DNA of 46,257 nt, from the NCBI GenBank assembly GCA_947073765.1, contig CAMTMZ010000018.1, positions 1 through 46,257 on the forward strand. The letters run 5' to 3'. Source of the stretch: an uncultured Bacillota bacterium (GTDB taxonomy: Bacteria > Bacillota > Clostridia > Oscillospirales > Oscillospiraceae). The translations under genes were made by a program, and so were the position numbers. The notes beneath the pieces were generated by a model, which saw nothing but the letters and a program-made list of their open reading frames with translations, searched no databases and had not been told where the DNA came from. Below, piece by piece: positions 22,520-29,446 of this stretch. Positions within the stretch are counted from its first letter, which is position 1. Each line of letters begins with the position of its first letter.

Positions 22520-23078
22520 CCTCGGCCCCTCCCTTCTGCTCTGTCTTGTTCCGGCGCTCCCAGGTGCGGACAGCCGCTTTCCAGTCCTTCATGGGCTGGC
22601 CCCCGTTGAGCTTCCAGCCTCGGGCGGCGTAGTAATCGATGAAGGCGGCGGGGTCTATCCCGTTCTTACGCTCTGAACAGTATGCCTCCACCTCGGATAC
22701 ATCAGGCGGAGCAAAGTAGGGGCGCTTGGGCGGCTTGTCCGCCCCTTTCGCTCCAGTTCCAGATTCAGATTCAGATTCAGTTTCAGTGCTTTCCATTTTT
22801 GAAAACCTATGGTTTTCAGAATCAGAAACCATAGGTTTTTTAGGTGGTCTACCACCTAATTTACCATTGGCTCTCCTGTCCTTATTTGCGTCAATGCTGG
22901 GCCGGGCAACCGTGAAAACGGCCCTGGACATGGCGTCTTTTAAGTCTGGTTCTACCCCATACAGGGCATAGTCACAAATAGCAAGAAGCGTTGCCAGCTT
23001 GTTTTCATCGGTCATTTCCTCGATTGCGTCCCGAAATGACCGATAGAAAACAAATGATTCCAGAGGACGGTCTATCAT
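22503..23078 (-). CDS. DUF6291-like / phage replication-initiation type protein
   Basis: This 191-residue protein starts with a helical domain (SFRDAIEEMTDENKLATLL, about 14-32) like the DUF6291 proteins of clostridial phages. A low-complexity linker (about 70-115, rich in Ser, Glu, Lys) follows. The C-terminal domain contains AFIDYYAARGWKLNGGQPMK and WKAAVRTWERR, similar to the tail of DnaD/DnaT-like phage replication proteins that load helicase. It sits immediately before the helicase gene with overlap. The linker DNA holds two perfect inverted repeats. The role in initiation is inferred. Confidence 0.8.
   Translation of the reverse strand: MIDRPLESFVFYRSFRDAIEEMTDENKLATLLAICDYALYGVEPDLKDAMSRAVFTVARPSIDANKDRRANGKLGGRPPKKPMVSDSENHRFSKMESTETESESESGTGAKGADKPPKRPYFAPPDVSEVEAYCSERKNGIDPAAFIDYYAARGWKLNGGQPMKDWKAAVRTWERRNKTEQKGGAEDDYWK
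22802..22859. repeat. Two perfect inverted repeats inside the DUF6291-like gene
   Basis: Arms 22802-22815 and 22826-22839 are exact 14-bp reverse complements 10 bp apart. Directly next to them, TTAGGTGGT and ACCACCTAA (22840-22848, 22851-22859) form a 9-bp palindrome with a 2-bp centre. Both lie in the part coding for the unstructured linker, where sequence is free to serve a second role. Confidence 0.8.
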
Positions 23079-23473
23079 TCAATCACCGCCTTCTCCACCG
23101 CAGCGGCCACGGCCTCAATCTCAGAAGCCCGGCCACGCATGGACCGGATGAATCTCTCCTGCTCCTGAACATCAGCGGCCAAATAGTAACCGCTGATATT
23201 GTCGGACAGAATCGGGACACCCCGCAGCCGTTCGGCCTGGATCAGCCGTCGCACCTCCCGGCCAGGGAGACCGGCCAGTTCCTTCAGGTGCCGGAGCGGG
23301 ACAGCGGCGTTTTGACCGTGGCCCAGCAAATCGGCAATTTTCATCGCTTGCCCTGGTGGGGTAAGTGTGGTATCATTTATGGTGGAAGTGGTGGCCTGTC
23401 CAGTCTCCGCCTCCATCTTGGCCCGCCCTGGTGTTACAGCACCGGAGCGGGTCATTTTTGTGTCATCGCTCAT
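23075..23473 (-). CDS. Phage-like protein, possible DNA-binding replication accessory
   Basis: This 132-residue protein has a polar N-terminus (1-40) and a helical domain with LRHLKELAGLPGREVRRLIQ, which looks like a helix-turn-helix, followed by a short winged segment (GVPILSDNISGYYLA). It resembles small HTH proteins next to replication genes in clostridial phages. The start at 23473 overlaps the excisionase stop (ATGA), so it is translationally coupled; the open frame upstream of it is ignored. Confidence 0.7.
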   Translation of the reverse strand: MSDDTKMTRSGAVTPGRAKMEAETGQATTSTINDTTLTPPGQAMKIADLLGHGQNAAVPLRHLKELAGLPGREVRRLIQAERLRGVPILSDNISGYYLAADVQEQERFIRSMRGRASEIEAVAAAVEKAVIE

Positions 23474-23655
23474 TCGCTCTCCCCCCTCTCCACCTGGGCC
23501 TGAATCCACGCCCGCAGCCCCTCAGCGGATACCAGAGTGCGGGTGCCCACCTTGAAAACTGGGAAGTCTGTCCGCTTCATCAGCTGGTAAACGGTGGGAC
23601 GGCTTACGCCCAGCACCTGGGCGGTCTCCGTGGGGGAGTATGTCAGCTTGTCCAC
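23470..23655 (-). CDS. Excisionase (Xis), MerR-type helix-turn-helix
   Basis: This 61-residue protein has the excisionase pattern: SPTETAQVLGVSRPTVYQLM (7-26) then FPVFKVGTRTLVSAEGLRAW. It should bind near att and direct the integrase toward excision. The GTG start shares its G with the TAG stop of the preceding small HTH gene, and GGGGAGGTG serves as ribosome site. It is transcribed away from int, in the replication operon, so excision and replication would be switched on together. Confidence 0.88.
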   Translation of the reverse strand: MDKLTYSPTETAQVLGVSRPTVYQLMKRTDFPVFKVGTRTLVSAEGLRAWIQAQVERGESE

Positions 23656-23834
23656 TATCCCACCTCCCCGGCCAGCTCCCGGATAATGGAAAAAATCTTC
23701 TCCTTTTCCTCAGCTGGCAGTTCCCGGCGGAGCTTACGGGACAGGGAACAATCTGCAATCCCCAGCGCCTCCGCTATCTGCCACAGCTTGACTCCCGCTC
23801 CCGCAGCGGTTCTGCGAACGTCCTGGTTACTCAT
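23655..23834 (-). CDS. Small helix-turn-helix protein, first gene of the leftward operon
   Basis: This 59-residue protein begins MSNQDVRRTAAGAGVKLWQI and contains IAEALGIADCSLSRKLRREL, a compact helix-turn-helix (about 17-40), followed by an acidic/basic helix. Small proteins like this often open the early operons of clostridial integrative elements and may regulate excision. The ATG follows TGGAGGTGTAACAA, and its stop overlaps the excisionase start by one base. Confidence 0.8.
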   Translation of the reverse strand: MSNQDVRRTAAGAGVKLWQIAEALGIADCSLSRKLRRELPAEEKEKIFSIIRELAGEVG

Positions 23835-23859
23835 TTGTTACACCTCCATAATTTTGTTG

Positions 23860-23888
23860 TTGACAGCTCGAACGTTGGCTGTTATAAT
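23860..23888 (+). promoter_or_regulatory. Consensus rightward promoter for the AT-rich cargo gene
   Basis: TTGACA (23860-23865), a 17-bp spacer and TATAAT (23883-23888): a full sigma-A consensus match. The dyad AACGTT occurs in its spacer (23871-23876) and again at 23905-23910, as possible operator half-sites. Confidence 0.88.
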
Positions 23889-23889
23889 A

Positions 23890-23918
23890 ATTTTAGCAAA
23901 CAACAACGTTGTGCGCAA
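23890..23918 (-). promoter_or_regulatory. Candidate leftward promoter of the HTH-xis-replication operon
   Basis: On the minus strand: TTGCGC (23918-23913), a 17-bp spacer and TAAAAT (23895-23890). The palindrome ACAACGTTGT lies in the spacer. The two divergent promoters are back to back, so one repressor could control both. Confidence 0.6.
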
Positions 23919-23993
23919 GTGTTCGGACGGAGATTTGATAAGAAATTGCGGTTTGATAAAATAATAGTTACAAACAACATTTGGCGGTGTTTT

Positions 23994-25034
23994 ATGAGAG
24001 GTATATATATTTATAATTCTTTTACAGGGGAAGAACTTTTCGGAACAAGTATCAATGGTTTTGAGGATGAATCTCGACTGAACAGTATTAAAGATAAGAC
24101 GCATGATGTTTATACATTTCTGGATATAAAAAAAAGGGAACCCGTTGGTTCATTCCTATGCGACATCATTTCTATGGATTTTAATAATGTAATAGTCCTT
24201 TTGGAGCAAGGCGGGACTAAGCTTCTTTTCAGTAAAACAGGTCTTTCAACCAGATTTTTTCGCAGTAAAGATATGATACTTGGGGATATTAACACACTTT
24301 ATCTCCTGAAAGAATATATTGATATTTGCGCTGAATATCCATTACTCTATTCAAGCGATTACTTCGAGGGCTTTTTAGATGCTGTTAACGGTTATGATTC
24401 TTTGCCAGAAGTTGTTTCATATTCAGTACGCAAAGATGAACTGGAGCAAAATGAAATCATCATTGGGGAAGACATCACCCTTCCTTCAGAAACTGATAGA
24501 AGTTATATAGACTTAGATACCTATGATTTTAGAAAAAATTCTGCAATATTGAGGGAAACTTTGTTAGAATATGTGCCTCATTCCTATGATCCTGATAATA
24601 CAGTTTTTGTATATGAGGTATCAGACTTACTTGGAGCAGCTTTAGGTGCAGCCCGTACTTTGATCGAAGAACATTTCCAAATAAAAAAATGTGGAATCTG
24701 TGGAAAATATTTTGTTCCTCTAAACCGCTCTGATACCCTCTACTGCGATAGAATATCACCAGCAGACCCGACAAGAACATGTAAAGAATATGGTTCTCAA
24801 AAATTGTGGTACGATAGACTTAAAGCGGATGAAGCTGCAAAGCTATCACGAAATATTTATAGTGCAAAACAAATGCTTGTGAAACGCAATCCGGACATTT
24901 TGGGATATAAAAAGATGTTTGAATATTTCAAAACAGAGCGAAAAAAGTGGGAAGTTTGGGTGAAATCAGGCAAAAAGAGCAAAGAAGAATATATAAGCTG
25001 GTTGAATGAAATGAAAGCAAAAAAGACGTTATAA
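23994..25034 (+). CDS. AT-rich cargo protein, DUF6076-like with C-terminal zinc-ribbon motif
   Basis: This 346-residue protein is encoded by DNA far richer in A+T than all neighbours. Its C-terminal part has CGICGKYFVPLNRSD, then LYCDR and CKEYG, a CxxC...C...C zinc-ribbon-like pattern recalling DUF6076. A helical segment and basic tail follow (RKKWEVWVKSGKK). The N-terminal 200 residues are not recognised. It has its own consensus promoter and lies beside int, the usual place for accessory cargo such as defence or host-benefit genes. The ATG at 23994 has only a weak GGCGGTG site; the longer open frame upstream overlaps the divergent operon and is not accepted. Function unknown. Confidence 0.75.
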   Translation: MRGIYIYNSFTGEELFGTSINGFEDESRLNSIKDKTHDVYTFLDIKKREPVGSFLCDIISMDFNNVIVLLEQGGTKLLFSKTGLSTRFFRSKDMILGDINTLYLLKEYIDICAEYPLLYSSDYFEGFLDAVNGYDSLPEVVSYSVRKDELEQNEIIIGEDITLPSETDRSYIDLDTYDFRKNSAILRETLLEYVPHSYDPDNTVFVYEVSDLLGAALGAARTLIEEHFQIKKCGICGKYFVPLNRSDTLYCDRISPADPTRTCKEYGSQKLWYDRLKADEAAKLSRNIYSAKQMLVKRNPDILGYKKMFEYFKTERKKWEVWVKSGKKSKEEYISWLNEMKAKKTL

Positions 25035-25072
25035 AAACCGCCCCCAGCGCTTGCAACACCGGAGACGGCTAT

Positions 25073-25105
25073 AGGAGCAACAAACTTTGCGGGCCTGTTG
25101 CTCCT
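25073..25105 (+). terminator. Hairpin between the cargo gene and int
   Basis: AGGAGCAACA (25073-25082) pairs exactly with TGTTGCTCCT (25096-25105). The tail CCATTTT is only moderately T-rich, so termination may be partial. Confidence 0.6.
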
Positions 25106-25135
25106 CCATTTTATCAGGAACAGGAGGAAAAATCA

Positions 25136-26335
25136 ATGGCAAGAAAAAGCACAAGAGGGGCCCAGGGGGCCGGGACGATCCGAAAAAAGACCGTCACCCG
25201 CAAGGGCCAGGAGTACACATATTGGGAGGCCCGTGTCACCGTTGGCCGGGACCCTGGAACGGGGAAGCAGATTCAACGGTCCTTCACCGGCAAGACGCAG
25301 AAGGAAGTCCGGGAGAAGATGCAGTCGGTGACCGTGGCAATCAATGAGGGCATGTACACAGAGCCGTCAAAAATGACCGTGGGTCAGTGGCTGGATATCT
25401 GGCAACGGGACTACCTGGGCAGCGTGAAGCCGCTCACCGTCCAGACCTACGACAAAAACGTCCGGGTCCATATCAGGCCCGCCCTGGGCGCTGTCAAGCT
25501 GGAGGCTTTGGACGTTCACACGGTACAGGGCTTTATCAATGACCTGGGCAGACCCCACGGTGACAAACCCGGCCTTGCTCCCAAGACGGTGAAGTGCATC
25601 CACGGTATCCTGCACAAGGCGCTCCAGACGGCGGTGAAGGTGGGTTATCTCCGGTTCAACCCGGCGGATTCTACCGAATTGCCACGGTCGCAGCGGAGAG
25701 AGATCAAGCCGCTGGACGGGGAGGCGATCGGGGCCTTTATGAACGCTGTCCAGGGACACCGCTTCGAGGCCATCTACCTGACTATGCTCTTTACCGGACT
25801 GCGCAGGGCGGAGGCTTGCGGCCTGACCTGGGAGGCCGTTGATTTGGAGCGGGGGACTATCCGCATTGACAAGCAGCTCCAGAACGTCCCCGGCCACCCC
25901 GGAGAGTATATCCTTGCCCCCACCAAAAACGACAAAGCCCGCACCATCACCGCCGCCGCCTCCGTGGTGGAGCTGTTGAAGAAGCACCGGGCGCAGCAAG
26001 CCAGAGACAGGCTGAAAGCTGGCCCCATCTGGCATGACGGCGGGTATGTGTTCACAGACGCACAGGGCAACCATCTGGCCCCCAGCACCCTTTACCACAA
26101 TTACAAGAAAATCGTTGCTTCTATCGGTATGCCTGACGCACGTCTGCACGATCTCAGGCACAGCTTCGCAGTTGCCTCACTCCGGGCCGGGGACGATATC
26201 AAGACCGTCCAGGGCAATCTGGGCCACCACGCCGCCGCCTTTACGCTGGATGTGTATGGGCACGTCACAGAAGAGATGAAACAGGCCAGCGCTGACCGGA
26301 TGGAACAGTACATTAGAGGCATTTCCAATCTGTAA
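25136..26335 (+). CDS. int: Tyrosine-type site-specific integrase
   Basis: This 399-residue recombinase has an N-terminal arm-binding domain (about 1-60), a SAM-like core-binding domain (about 75-165) and a catalytic domain. The catalytic set is complete: R223 in GLRRAEACG, H338 and R341 in HDLRHSF, H364 in GNLGHH and the nucleophile Y374 in LDVYGH. It resembles the Tn916/phage-type integrases of Firmicutes that use tRNA 3' ends. The ATG follows ACAGGAGGAAAAATCA. It lies 76 bp from the att site in tRNA-Pro, pointing at it, as usual for elements of this kind. Confidence 0.96.
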   Translation: MARKSTRGAQGAGTIRKKTVTRKGQEYTYWEARVTVGRDPGTGKQIQRSFTGKTQKEVREKMQSVTVAINEGMYTEPSKMTVGQWLDIWQRDYLGSVKPLTVQTYDKNVRVHIRPALGAVKLEALDVHTVQGFINDLGRPHGDKPGLAPKTVKCIHGILHKALQTAVKVGYLRFNPADSTELPRSQRREIKPLDGEAIGAFMNAVQGHRFEAIYLTMLFTGLRRAEACGLTWEAVDLERGTIRIDKQLQNVPGHPGEYILAPTKNDKARTITAAASVVELLKKHRAQQARDRLKAGPIWHDGGYVFTDAQGNHLAPSTLYHNYKKIVASIGMPDARLHDLRHSFAVASLRAGDDIKTVQGNLGHHAAAFTLDVYGHVTEEMKQASADRMEQYIRGISNL

Positions 26336-26356
26336 AGGGAAAACATAAGGGAAAAC
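26333..26356. repeat. Right-end copy of the GGGAAAA repeat pair (candidate arm site)
   Basis: A TAAAGGGAAAAC / ATAAGGGAAAAC pair overlaps the int stop codon. It matches the left-end copy at 16809-16831 except for one inserted base, in the same orientation. Confidence 0.65.
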
Positions 26357-26375
26357 AGTCCAAAATGAGCATAGA

Positions 26376-26409
26376 AAAAGCCTTGTGCCCATTGCGGCAC
26401 AAGGCTTTT
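26376..26409. terminator. Bidirectional terminator at the right end of the element
   Basis: A perfect 14-bp stem (26376-26389 with 26396-26409) has a 6-nt loop and A/T tracts on both sides. It can stop int on the plus strand. On the minus strand it replaces the tRNA-Pro terminator displaced to 16644-16678. Confidence 0.88.
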
Positions 26410-26411
26410 CT

Positions 26412-26436
26412 GTTGGTCCGAGTGGGGAGACTCGAA
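26412..26436. repeat. attR: copy of the 25-bp att repeat within tRNA-Pro
   Basis: Identical to 16680-16704. It covers the tRNA-Pro 3' end (T arm, acceptor strand, CCA) plus two bases outside, so integration leaves the tRNA sequence intact. Confidence 0.93.
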
Positions 26437-26490
26437 CTCCCGGCATCTTGCTCCCAAAGCAAGCGCGCTACCAACTGCGCTACACCCGGA
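26414..26490 (-). tRNA. tRNA-Pro (anticodon TGG), integration site of the element
   Basis: On the minus strand the cloverleaf is complete: the acceptor TCCGGGT pairs with ACTCGGA, the anticodon stem CTTGC/GCAAG encloses TTTGGGA (anticodon TGG), and the T loop is GTTCGAGTC. CCA is encoded. The 3' end coincides with the att repeat. Confidence 0.96.
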
Positions 26491-26506
26491 TATTTGTTTT
26501 TTCTGA

Positions 26507-26535
26507 ATAATAGCACAACAGCGGCAAAAAAGCAA
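26507..26535 (-). promoter_or_regulatory. Promoter of tRNA-Pro
   Basis: On the minus strand: TTGCTT (26535-26530), a 17-bp spacer and TATTAT (26512-26507), 16 bp before the tRNA start. Confidence 0.75.
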
Positions 26536-26641
26536 GTTTTTCTGAGTACAGTCAAAATAATTCTTCAAAGCATCAGCAGCGAACGATAATTGTGAACAGC
26601 TTGCTTAGTTTCTCAGAGAGTATAATATATTTTAAAAGGGA

Positions 26642-26671
26642 TTGCAAGTGTTTGACTCAATATGGTATGAT
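26642..26671 (+). promoter_or_regulatory. Candidate promoter of trmB
   Basis: TTGCAA (26642-26647), 18-bp spacer and TATGAT (26666-26671) with TGG just before the -10 box. Confidence 0.6.
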
Positions 26672-26707
26672 ATTTTTGTGACCATGGGATTAAGAGGAGA
26701 CAAGACA

Positions 26708-27430
26708 ATGAGGATGAGAAAAAAGCCAAATCTACCGGTGCGGATGGAGCGGTGCGCGGCGATGCTGATTGCCGACCCTGCAGCGACTCGGGGCCGGTGG
26801 CGAGAACTGTTTCCCCAGGCTCGTGAGCTCTGGCTGGAGATAGGCTGCGGTAAAGGACGGTTTTCCGCTGAGATGGCGGAGCAAAACCCGGATGTGCTGT
26901 ACATTGCCTTAGAGCGGGTGCCTGACGCCATGATTGTGGCCATGGAGCGGTGCCGGGAGCGGGGGCTGACAAATATTTTCTTCATCGACGGGGACGCGGC
27001 TCTGCTGCGCGACTACTTTGCGCCTGATGAGGTGGATCTGCTCTATATTAATTTCTGTGACCCCTGGCCGGGAGTCAAGCACGCCAGGCGGCGGCTGACC
27101 CATGAGCAATTTCTGATCCTCTACCGGGGGGTTCTGCGGGATGGGGGACAGATACACTTCAAGAGCGACAACCACGACCTGTTTGAGTGGTCGCTGTTTC
27201 AATTTCCAAAAGCGGGCTACACTTTGTCCGAGGTGACCCGGGACCTCCACAGCGGGGGGGTACAGAGAGTTATGACAGACTATGAGGAAAAATTTCACCT
27301 GATGGGCACCCCCATCAACCGCTGTGTGGGAACTAAGGTGGCGATGGACCCGGAGCCGGAGTTCAGGCCCATCCCAGGACCGGCCAGCTGTCCGGAGTGG
27401 GGAAAGGAATCGCCGTCAGACTCCGAATAG
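26708..27430 (+). CDS. trmB: tRNA (guanine-N7-)-methyltransferase
   Basis: This 240-residue Rossmann-fold methyltransferase makes m7G46 in tRNA using S-adenosylmethionine. The SAM site LEIGCGKGRF, the acidic ALERVP, and the family signature NFCDPWPGVKHARRRL followed by HFKSDNHDLFEWSL are clear. The ATG at 26708 is used; the frame extends upstream across the promoter, so the longer form is rejected. Its 3' end overlaps the convergent peptidase gene by 15 bp. Confidence 0.95.
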   Translation: MRMRKKPNLPVRMERCAAMLIADPAATRGRWRELFPQARELWLEIGCGKGRFSAEMAEQNPDVLYIALERVPDAMIVAMERCRERGLTNIFFIDGDAALLRDYFAPDEVDLLYINFCDPWPGVKHARRRLTHEQFLILYRGVLRDGGQIHFKSDNHDLFEWSLFQFPKAGYTLSEVTRDLHSGGVQRVMTDYEEKFHLMGTPINRCVGTKVAMDPEPEFRPIPGPASCPEWGKESPSDSE

Positions 27431-28381
27431 TTCCCGCCAGCCAATCAGCCCATAGGCGGACGGGGAGGACTGAACAGCCCGGACGATGGCCCGCTCCATG
27501 GCCAGGGCGGCCAGGGTGCCCACCATGTTGACATCGCCGGGGATATCTCCCAGGGAAAGGGCATAGATACTGTCCCCGTCAGCGGTAGTGTGGACAGGGC
27601 GGATGGCCCGGGCATAGCCGTTGTGAGTCATACCAGCCACCTTGGTCAGGCGGGTTTTGTCCAGCCTGGCGTTGGTAACCACTACGCCCAGGGTGGTATT
27701 GCCGGTGAAAAGGTGATCCGCAAAAACGGCATCGTGCAATAACTCCTCCAGGGTAGAGGACAGGCCGGTACGCTCCTGATTCAGCAGTCCGGCCAGCGGC
27801 GTCCCGTCGGGACCGTATACATCGCCCAGAGCGTTGACCGCCACCAAGGCTCCCACCTTCACCCTGCCGGCCTGATATGCGCAGACGCCAAATCCGGACT
27901 TCATGGCCCTGCTCATTCCCCGGTATTTTCCGATGGAGCAGCCCGTCCCAACACCCACATTACCCTGGGCAGGCGCATCAAGGCTGGCCGCTTGACAGGC
28001 GGCGTAGGCCATGGTGTCGTCGGGGCGCACATCCTTGCTGCCTACCCCTAGGTCAAAAAGGCAGGACTGGCTGACCAGGGGAACCTTGGCCACTCCAGTG
28101 TCAAAGCCAACGCCCTGCTCCTCCAGATACCGCAGAACTCCTCCGGCGGCGTCCAGACCAAAGGCGCTGCCTCCGGAGAGAAGCACCGCGTTGATCCCTT
28201 CTGCCACGGCTGTAGGGCTTAAAATCTGAGACTCCCGGGAGGCGGGGCCTCCGCCCCGGACATCCAGCCCGGCGGGACTCATCCGGTCGCACAGAACCAC
28301 CGTGCAGCCGGTGGCCGCCTCCAGATTTTGGGCGTGTCCCACCCGGAAGCCGCCTATCTCCATAATACCGATTTCCTTCAT
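27416..28381 (-). CDS. P1-family (DmpA/BapA-like) self-cleaving aminopeptidase
   Basis: This 321-residue protein matches the P1 (DmpA) family of N-terminal nucleophile peptidases. Motifs include GGGPASRES, LLSGGSAFGLDAAGG and GNVGVGTG. The processing region TGNTTLGVVVTNARL puts the likely nucleophile at Thr229 after cleavage next to Asn228 (Ser in DmpA). Such enzymes remove N-terminal D- or beta-amino acids, or act on unknown peptides. ATG 28381 has no clear ribosome site; ATG 28363 has AAGGA upstream and may be the true start. Convergent with trmB, divergent from the ferredoxin-flavodoxin gene. Confidence 0.9.
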   Translation of the reverse strand: MKEIGIMEIGGFRVGHAQNLEAATGCTVVLCDRMSPAGLDVRGGGPASRESQILSPTAVAEGINAVLLSGGSAFGLDAAGGVLRYLEEQGVGFDTGVAKVPLVSQSCLFDLGVGSKDVRPDDTMAYAACQAASLDAPAQGNVGVGTGCSIGKYRGMSRAMKSGFGVCAYQAGRVKVGALVAVNALGDVYGPDGTPLAGLLNQERTGLSSTLEELLHDAVFADHLFTGNTTLGVVVTNARLDKTRLTKVAGMTHNGYARAIRPVHTTADGDSIYALSLGDIPGDVNMVGTLAALAMERAIVRAVQSSPSAYGLIGWRELFGV

Positions 28382-28439
28382 GCCGCAAACCGCCCCCTTA
28401 TTTGGTCTTGATGATAGGATAACAGATTGTACGGAAAAA

Positions 28440-28451
28440 TTCCATATGGAA
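28440..28451. promoter_or_regulatory. Perfect palindrome between divergent genes
   Basis: TTCCATATGGAA is a 12-bp perfect dyad about 30 bp before the flavodoxin-ferredoxin gene. It could be an operator; no matching regulator is seen nearby. Confidence 0.35.
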
Positions 28452-28482
28452 GTTAATAAAAAGAAAAGGAGCGAGGACCCAA

Positions 28483-29295
28483 GTGAAACTCAAAAAGATG
28501 TATGTGCTGTACTTCAGCCCCACGGGAGGTACAGAGAAGATTGCCCGCTTTGTGGCGGACGAGTTGGCCGGAGCCTTGGAGCTGGAGCAGGAGTTCATCA
28601 ACTTTACCAGGCCGGAAAACCGTGAGACCGAGTACCGTTTTGGAGCGGAGGACCTGCTGGTGATGGCTTCGCCGGTGTACGCCGGCCGGCTGCCCAACAA
28701 GCTGATGCCTAAGTATAAGGCGAAAATTTTTGGTGAGGGCGCCCCCGCTGTCCCGATCTGCGTCTTTGGCAACCGGAGCCCTGACGAGGCCCTGCGGGAG
28801 CTGGTGCTGCTGCTGGAGGGCAACGGTTTCCGGGTGGCTGGCGGAGCGGCCCTGGCCGGACGGCACGCTTTTTCAGACAAGGTAGGGGAGGGGCGGCCTG
28901 ACAGCGAGGACCGGGGCCAAATGAAAGTGTTTGCCGCTGGAGTCGCGGCCAAGCTGGCGGGGGAGGAGCTCCCCCTGCTGGAGATGGACCGGAGCGAGAT
29001 CGGGCCCTATTACACCCCTTTGAAGGAGGACGGCACCCCCGCTAAATTCCTAAAGGCCAAGCCCCTCACCCGATGGGAGAAGTGTTCTCAGTGCGGAGCC
29101 TGTGCCCGGGCCTGTCCTCTTGGAAGCATTGATAAGAAAACGATGGAGGCGGTGGGGCTGTGCATCAAGTGCCAGGCCTGTGTACGGCGGTGCACCGTCC
29201 GAGCTAAGTATTTTGAGGACGCCGATTTTCTTTCCCATGTGGCCATGCTGGAGAAGAACTATATCCGGCGGGCGGAAAACACGATTCTGCTTTAA
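28483..29295 (+). CDS. EFR1-type fusion of flavodoxin and 2x[4Fe-4S] ferredoxin
   Basis: This 270-residue cytoplasmic protein joins an N-terminal flavodoxin-like domain (about 1-165; FMN phosphate loop YFSPTGGTEKIA) to a C-terminal bacterial ferredoxin domain with CSQCGACARACP and CIKCQACVRRC. It should carry electrons between FMN and iron-sulfur centres; the partner is unknown. The second cluster motif lacks the usual final Cys-Pro, having CTVRA. The start is GTG at 28483, with AAAAGGAG somewhat far upstream; ATG at 28498 is an alternative. Confidence 0.88.
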   Translation: MKLKKMYVLYFSPTGGTEKIARFVADELAGALELEQEFINFTRPENRETEYRFGAEDLLVMASPVYAGRLPNKLMPKYKAKIFGEGAPAVPICVFGNRSPDEALRELVLLLEGNGFRVAGGAALAGRHAFSDKVGEGRPDSEDRGQMKVFAAGVAAKLAGEELPLLEMDRSEIGPYYTPLKEDGTPAKFLKAKPLTRWEKCSQCGACARACPLGSIDKKTMEAVGLCIKCQACVRRCTVRAKYFEDADFLSHVAMLEKNYIRRAENTILL

Positions 29296-29400
29296 ATACA
29301 ACTGCAGGCAAACCCTGCTGTTTTCAGATGCATAGTAAATTCCATGCGGCCATTGTTCCGCGTTGGCAACACGGTGCTGTGCCGCGAACCTAATACTATG

Positions 29401-29429
29401 TTGACATTTTCGGCGAAAAGTGTTATATT
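29401..29429 (+). promoter_or_regulatory. Promoter of the GGDEF-EAL gene
   Basis: TTGACA (29401-29406), a 17-bp spacer and TATATT (29424-29429). The transcript would start near 29436, just before the ATG at 29447. Confidence 0.85.
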
Positions 29430-29446
29430 TTGCGTTGGAAGGAAAA

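Larger units (their letters stand above)
16680..26436. mobile_element. 9.7-kb integrative element in tRNA-Pro (satellite-like)
   Basis: A 25-bp direct repeat (16680-16704 and 26412-26436) bounds the element; the right copy is the 3' end of an intact tRNA-Pro. Inside are int next to the tRNA, excisionase, small HTH and ribbon-helix-helix regulators, a helicase, replication-type proteins, a PD-(D/E)XK nuclease, small phage-like proteins, an AT-rich cargo gene and two hairpin arrays. No capsid, portal, terminase, lysis, relaxase or type IV secretion gene is recognisable. It therefore resembles a phage satellite, a stripped prophage or a minimal integrative replicon. The tRNA stays functional because the element supplies the 3' end and a new terminator. 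Confidence 0.92.

Noticed and set aside
23522-23758. Minus-strand frame overlapping the excisionase and the small HTH gene
   Set aside because: It is out of frame with both genes, which have good starts, coupling and recognisable helix-turn-helix sequences.
26101-26568. Minus-strand frame through tRNA-Pro and the end of int
   Set aside because: It contains the translated tRNA gene and antisense int codons, a common artefact.
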